This document shows, in pieces, positions 4,975 to 8,863 of a DNA stretch of 8,863 nucleotides. The position numbers and the translations under genes were made by a program. The first letter of the stretch is position 1. Every line of letters starts with the position of its first letter. The DNA is from Bacillota bacterium. Lineage in GTDB: Bacteria > Bacillota > Dehalobacteriia > UBA4068 > UBA4997. The stretch spans positions 1 to 8,863 of the forward strand of contig JAFQHB010000150.1 of assembly GCA_017398165.1 (NCBI GenBank), written 5' to 3'. A model generated the notes under the pieces. It ran no database searches, was not told the origin of the DNA, and worked only from the letters and a program-made list of their open reading frames with translations.

Positions 4975-6186
4975 CTGCACGTCTGGCTGCCCGATGCGAT
5001 GGAGGGCCCGACGCCGGTATCGGCACTGATCCACGCGGCTACAATGGTAAAAGCCGGTATTTACCTGTGCGCGCGTCTGTTCCCGCTCTTCCTGCTGACC
5101 CCGGTTACTACTGATTTTATGATCGTGATCGGTACTGTTACCGCTCTTGGCTCGGCGCTGATGGCACTGGTCAATCGTGATTTCAAACGTATTCTGGCAT
5201 TTTCTACGCTGAGTCAGCTCGGCTTTATGGTGGTGGCTCTCGGTGCGCTGAATTACGTAGCGGCGGTGCTGCATCTGCTGAATCACGCTTTCTTTAAGGC
5301 TCTGCTCTTTATGGGGGCAGGCTCGGCTATCCATGGCACCGGCACCAATGATATCTATCAGATGGGCGGCCTGCTGAAATACCAGAAAGTGACCGGTCTG
5401 ACCATTCTGGCGGCTACCGTTTCTATTGCGGGCATCCCGCCCTTTGCCGGATTCTGGAGTAAAGACGAGATTTTGCTGGCGGCCTGGCAGACCTCACCGG
5501 TGGCATTCTGGCTGCTGGCATTCACCAGCCTGCTGACGGCGTTTTATATGTTCCGTTTGTTCTTTGTGGTGTTCACCGGGCCGAAGCTCGGCGATTATCA
5601 CGGGCACGAGAGCAGCCTGCCGATGATATTGCCGCTGGTGGTGCTTTCGGTGTTTGCTCTGGGCAGCGGTGCGCTGACCAAACCTATCTCCATTATGCTG
5701 ACGGGTCACGCCCATGTGGCCGAGACTCATATCCCGATGATCATTTCGATCGTTGCGGTGGCGCTGGGTGTGGGGCTTTCGGCGGCGGTGTATTTCTTCC
5801 GGGTTATTGATGCCGGCAAGATCGCGGCGGCGCTTTCTCCGCTGCACAAGCTGCTGCTGAACCGTTATTATATCGACCGTGTATATGAGAAGATCTCGGC
5901 ACTTTTTGCCTGCTCCTTTGCGGCGGTGCTGGATTTGTTTGACCGCTATGTGATCGACGGTGTGGTGAATGTGGTGGCACGATTCAATCTGCTGCTGGCC
6001 GATATCTGTCGTTGGTTTGATTATCACGTGGTGGATGGCATCATTCGTGGCTTTTGCGGGACTGTCGTTGGCTTTGGCGGCTCACTGCGGCGGTTTGCGG
6101 ATGGTAACGTGCAGAGCTATCTGGCTCTGGTGCTGGTAGGCGTAGTGCTGCTGCTCTTGGCGGCGATGGGAGGAGTGATGTTATGA
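4948..6186 (+). CDS. nuoL: NADH-quinone oxidoreductase subunit L, C-terminal part after in-frame TGA
   Basis: This continues NuoL in the same frame as the N-terminal part. Conserved elements in whole-gene numbering are [32 protein letters not shown] (220-251) with Lys221, [28 protein letters not shown] with Lys334, [14 protein letters not shown], then the long amphipathic lateral-helix region and a last membrane segment ([19 protein letters not shown]). No other stop or frameshift occurs over more than 400 codons, so the reading frame looks maintained. The coordinate given begins at GTG 4948, 12 bases after the TGA, the first possible restart; it has only a G-run and no good ribosome-binding site. 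The true continuation begins at 4936. The tail contains a repeated FD-Y-V-(I/V)DG motif (codons 548 and 574). The TGA stop overlaps the nuoM ATG by 4 bases. Confidence 0.93.
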   Translation: [412 protein letters not shown]

Positions 6187-7679
6187 ATCTGCTAAATATA
6201 CTGCTCTTCTTCCCGCTGCTGGCCGCCCTGCTGATCTTTGTCCTGGGGACGTTCTGCCGCAGGGACAGCTTTATCAAAGGACTGGCGCTGGTGCTTTCGC
6301 TGGTACCGCTGGCTGTCAATATCGTGATGCTGCTTGGCTATGACAGCTCTCTGCCTTCCGGCAGCTTCCAGTTCGAGACTTATGCCGGCTGGATAGAATC
6401 CATTGGCATTACATATAACGTGGCACTGGACGGCCTCAGTATGCCGCTGGTGTTCCTGACGGCTCTGCTGACGCCTCTGGTGGTGCTGCTTTCCTTTGAT
6501 GAGCACAAAGACCTGCGGACGTATTTTACGCTGCTCTTTCTGCTGGAGACCGGTCTTTTCGGTGTGTTTGCGGCGCTGGATTTCTTCCTGTTCTATCTCT
6601 TTTGGGAGGTCGTGCTCATCCCGATGTATTTTATGATACTCGGCTGGGGCGGTCCGCGCCGTCGTTATGCGGCGATCAAGTTCTTCGTTTATACGCACGT
6701 GGCTTCGCTGGTGATGCTGGTCGGCATTTTTGCCATTTTCTTCAATGCGGCGGGACAGTTGGGGTATTATACCTTTAATATGCAGGTCATCAGCCAGTAT
6801 GTCGATCTGCCGGTATCGCTGCAGTATCTGATCTTCCCGGCGCTGTTCTTCGGCTTTGCGGTGAAGATCCCCACCGTGCCTTTCCATACCTGGCTGCCTG
6901 ACGCCCACGTCGAGGCGCCCACCGGGGGCTCGGTGTTCCTGGCGGCAGTAATGCTGAAGATGGGCGGCTACGGTCTGGTGCGTATCGCCTTTGGGATGCT
7001 GCCGGAGGCTGCCGTGCATTACGCACTGCCGATGGCGATAATGGGTGTCATCAGTATGCTGTATGCGGCGGCGCTGGCACTGGCGCAGGATGACCTGAAG
7101 AAGATGATCGCGTATTCCTCCGTCAGCCATATGGGGCTGCTGCTCTTTGGCCTGGCGATGATGCAGGAGCGTGCCTTTAACGGTGCGGTGCTGCAGATGT
7201 TTGCACACGGTCTGATCTCGGCGATGCTCTTTATGGTGTGCGGTATATTGCAGCACAGCGTGGGGACCCGCCGTATCGGCGATCTGGGTGGTGTAGCCTC
7301 GGTGCTGCCGCGGCTTTCGGCCTGCACTGTGTTTACGTTCTTTGCCTCGGTCGGTCTGCCCGGTCTGCTGGGCTTTATACCTGAGCTGATGGTATTCCTG
7401 GGGGCTTTTTCCGTCAACAAAGTGCTGACGGCGGTGGCGATGCTTTCGATGATCGTGACGGCTGCCTATTATCTGTGGGCGCTGGAGCGGGCGTATTTCG
7501 GCACCCCCTCTAATGATTTGAAAGAAAAACACCCGCACGATTTGCTGTGGTTCCAGGCGGTGCCGCTGGCGGTGCTGGGACTGCTGGTGCTGGGGTTGGG
7601 TATTTACCCCGCGCCGGTGACTGATATGATCGGCCAGGGTACGGGCTATATTCTGGAGCTGCTGGGAGGTGTGAAATAA
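6183..7679 (+). CDS. nuoM: NADH-quinone oxidoreductase subunit M
   Basis: NuoM (ND4 type) is the middle antiporter-like proton pump. The 498-residue length is typical. Key elements are FFLFYLFWEVVLIPMYFMILGWGG with Glu142 (equivalent to Glu144 of E. coli NuoM), FAVKIPTVPFHTWLPDAHVEAPTGGSVFLAAVMLKMGGYGLVR (225-267) with Lys228 and Lys259, DDLKKMIAYSSVSHMGLLLFG, and HGLISAMLFMVCGILQHSVGTRRIGDLGG. The whole protein is hydrophobic with repeated membrane segments. GGGAGGA at 6168-6174 sits 8 bases before the ATG, and the ATG overlaps the nuoL stop as ATGA, implying coupled translation. If nuoL were terminated early at codon 213, coupling to nuoM would be lost unless ribosomes read through or restart. 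Confidence 0.97.
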   Translation: MNLLNILLFFPLLAALLIFVLGTFCRRDSFIKGLALVLSLVPLAVNIVMLLGYDSSLPSGSFQFETYAGWIESIGITYNVALDGLSMPLVFLTALLTPLVVLLSFDEHKDLRTYFTLLFLLETGLFGVFAALDFFLFYLFWEVVLIPMYFMILGWGGPRRRYAAIKFFVYTHVASLVMLVGIFAIFFNAAGQLGYYTFNMQVISQYVDLPVSLQYLIFPALFFGFAVKIPTVPFHTWLPDAHVEAPTGGSVFLAAVMLKMGGYGLVRIAFGMLPEAAVHYALPMAIMGVISMLYAAALALAQDDLKKMIAYSSVSHMGLLLFGLAMMQERAFNGAVLQMFAHGLISAMLFMVCGILQHSVGTRRIGDLGGVASVLPRLSACTVFTFFASVGLPGLLGFIPELMVFLGAFSVNKVLTAVAMLSMIVTAAYYLWALERAYFGTPSNDLKEKHPHDLLWFQAVPLAVLGLLVLGLGIYPAPVTDMIGQGTGYILELLGGVK

Positions 7680-7680
7680 A

Positions 7681-8863
7681 ATGTCTTTCTTGACTCCCGA
7701 TCAACTGATATTGCTGCTGCCGGAGATATTGCTGGCTTTTATGGCGGTGGTGGTGATGCTGCTGCCGCGGCGGGCGCATACGCTGGCCTGGGGCCTGACA
7801 ACGCTGGCTTTGGCGCTGGATATGGCGATGTGTGCGGCTCTGTGGGGCATTGATAAGCTGATTTTGGGCGGCGGCTTTGCTCTTGATTCCTTTGCGATAT
7901 TCGTGAAGGTGCTGCTGCTGGGTCTGGCGCTGCTGAACATTATCGGCTCGTATGATTTCACACGGCGGATATACCGCGCGCAGGAGTATTATGCGCTGCT
8001 GCTGACGGCGATGCTGGGCCTGATCGTCATTCCCTCGGCGACTGATTTCATTACGCTGCTGGTGGGTTTTGAGCTGGCCAGTATTGCGACTTATACCCTG
8101 CCGATGATCGAGCAGGACAATCCGCGCGGCAGGGAGGCGGCACTGAAGTATTACCTGACCGGTGCTTTTTCTTCGGCACTGATCCTGTACGGGCTTTCGC
8201 TGCTGTACGGCTTCTGCGGGACTATGAATATCGCTGATTGTGCCGAGGTGCTGCTGGTGCTGGGCTTCCAGCCGGTGCTGGTGCTTTCGTTCATTTTGCT
8301 GCTGGCCGGCTTTGGCTACAAAATGGCATTGGTGCCGCTGCATATGTGGGCGGCTGATACTTATCAGGGCTCGTCCTCGCCGACGACCGGTTTCCTCTCC
8401 GGCGTGACGCAAAAGGGTGCTTTCATCGTGGCGCTGCTGCTGATGGTGATTGCCTTTGCGGCCATCTCGCCGTTGCCTGCGGTGCTGGTGGGTCTGCTGT
8501 GTGCCGTGACGATGACCGTCGGTAACGTGATGGCGCTGCGTCAAAAGGATGTAAAGCGTATGATCGCTTATTCCAGCGTGGCGCATGCCGGTAATATCCC
8601 GGTGGGCTTCGTGGTGGGTACTGCGATGGGTATGGCCGGTTCGTTCATCCACATCATCGCCCACGGTGTGATGGCTATTGCCGCTTTCTTTGTGTTGCGT
8701 ATTATGGAGGAGCGCAAGGGCGGTACATCTCTGGAGCATTTCCGGGGGCTGGGGCGTCAGATGCCGGCTGTGGCCGCGGCGATGATGCTGGTGCTGCTGT
8801 CCTTTGGCGGTGTGCCGCCGCTGCTGGGCTTCTGGGGCAAGATGGTGATGGTGGTATCGGCAC
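7681..8863 (+). CDS. nuoN: NADH-quinone oxidoreductase subunit N, 5' part (end outside window)
   Basis: NuoN (ND2 type) is the proximal antiporter-like subunit, next to NuoK. The frame opens at ATG one base after the nuoM stop and stays open to the window edge, giving 394 residues; the family is usually about 450-500, so the last helices are missing. Motifs are FITLLVGFELASIATYTL with Glu131, REAALKYYLTGAFSSALILYG with Lys156, GFGYKMALVPLHMWAADTYQGSSSPTTGFLSGVTQKGAF (210-248) with Lys214 and Lys245 matching the channel lysines, RQKDVKRMIAYSSVAHAGNIPVG, and the late GVPPLLGFWGK motif. GGGAGGT (7664-7670), inside the nuoM end, is the ribosome-binding site, 10 bases upstream. No anomaly is seen. 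Confidence 0.96.
   Translation, partial: MSFLTPDQLILLLPEILLAFMAVVVMLLPRRAHTLAWGLTTLALALDMAMCAALWGIDKLILGGGFALDSFAIFVKVLLLGLALLNIIGSYDFTRRIYRAQEYYALLLTAMLGLIVIPSATDFITLLVGFELASIATYTLPMIEQDNPRGREAALKYYLTGAFSSALILYGLSLLYGFCGTMNIADCAEVLLVLGFQPVLVLSFILLLAGFGYKMALVPLHMWAADTYQGSSSPTTGFLSGVTQKGAFIVALLLMVIAFAAISPLPAVLVGLLCAVTMTVGNVMALRQKDVKRMIAYSSVAHAGNIPVGFVVGTAMGMAGSFIHIIAHGVMAIAAFFVLRIMEERKGGTSLEHFRGLGRQMPAVAAAMMLVLLSFGGVPPLLGFWGKMVMVVSA

Overview
The window is one continuous block of a respiratory complex I operon (NADH/ferredoxin:quinone oxidoreductase, nuo). All genes are on the + strand, in the order nuoD (3' part), nuoH, nuoI, nuoJ, nuoK, an unrecognised lipoprotein gene, nuoL (interrupted by an in-frame TGA), nuoM and nuoN (5' part). 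Both ends are cut inside genes: nuoD has lost its start and nuoN its end. Each nuo gene was assigned from conserved motifs read in its translation. Examples are the eight Fe-S cysteines of NuoI, the glutamates of NuoK, and the Glu/Lys proton-channel pairs of NuoL, M and N.

The organism is a bacterium with moderately high GC and strong CTG preference. Nothing here fixes the taxon; an anaerobe with an 11-subunit-type complex I is a reasonable inference. NuoD is followed directly by nuoH. The nuoE, nuoF and nuoG genes (NADH-oxidising module), which lie between them in E. coli, are absent at that place. The electron donor may therefore not be NADH, or those genes lie elsewhere.

Layout: 1-987 is the quinone-site subunit NuoD. 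Positions 1055-2699 hold nuoH and nuoI, each preceded by a gap of about 70 bases; the gap after nuoH contains a 16-bp tandem duplication that also covers the nuoH stop. Positions 2699-3685 hold the tightly packed nuoJ and nuoK, NuoK having an N-terminal extension of about 50 residues. Positions 3698-4189 encode an acidic secreted lipoprotein embedded in the operon. Positions 4190-4296 are the longest non-coding gap. Positions 4297-8863 hold the three antiporter-like proton-pump genes nuoL, nuoM and nuoN, which overlap by 4 bases (L/M) or are 1 base apart (M/N).

Together NuoD and NuoI form part of the peripheral arm that delivers electrons to quinone. NuoH, J and K link this to the membrane arm, and NuoL, M and N are the pumping modules. 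The two most interesting points are the in-frame TGA at codon 213 of an otherwise intact, full-length nuoL, followed by a potential hairpin, and the uncharacterised lipoprotein gene between nuoK and nuoL.
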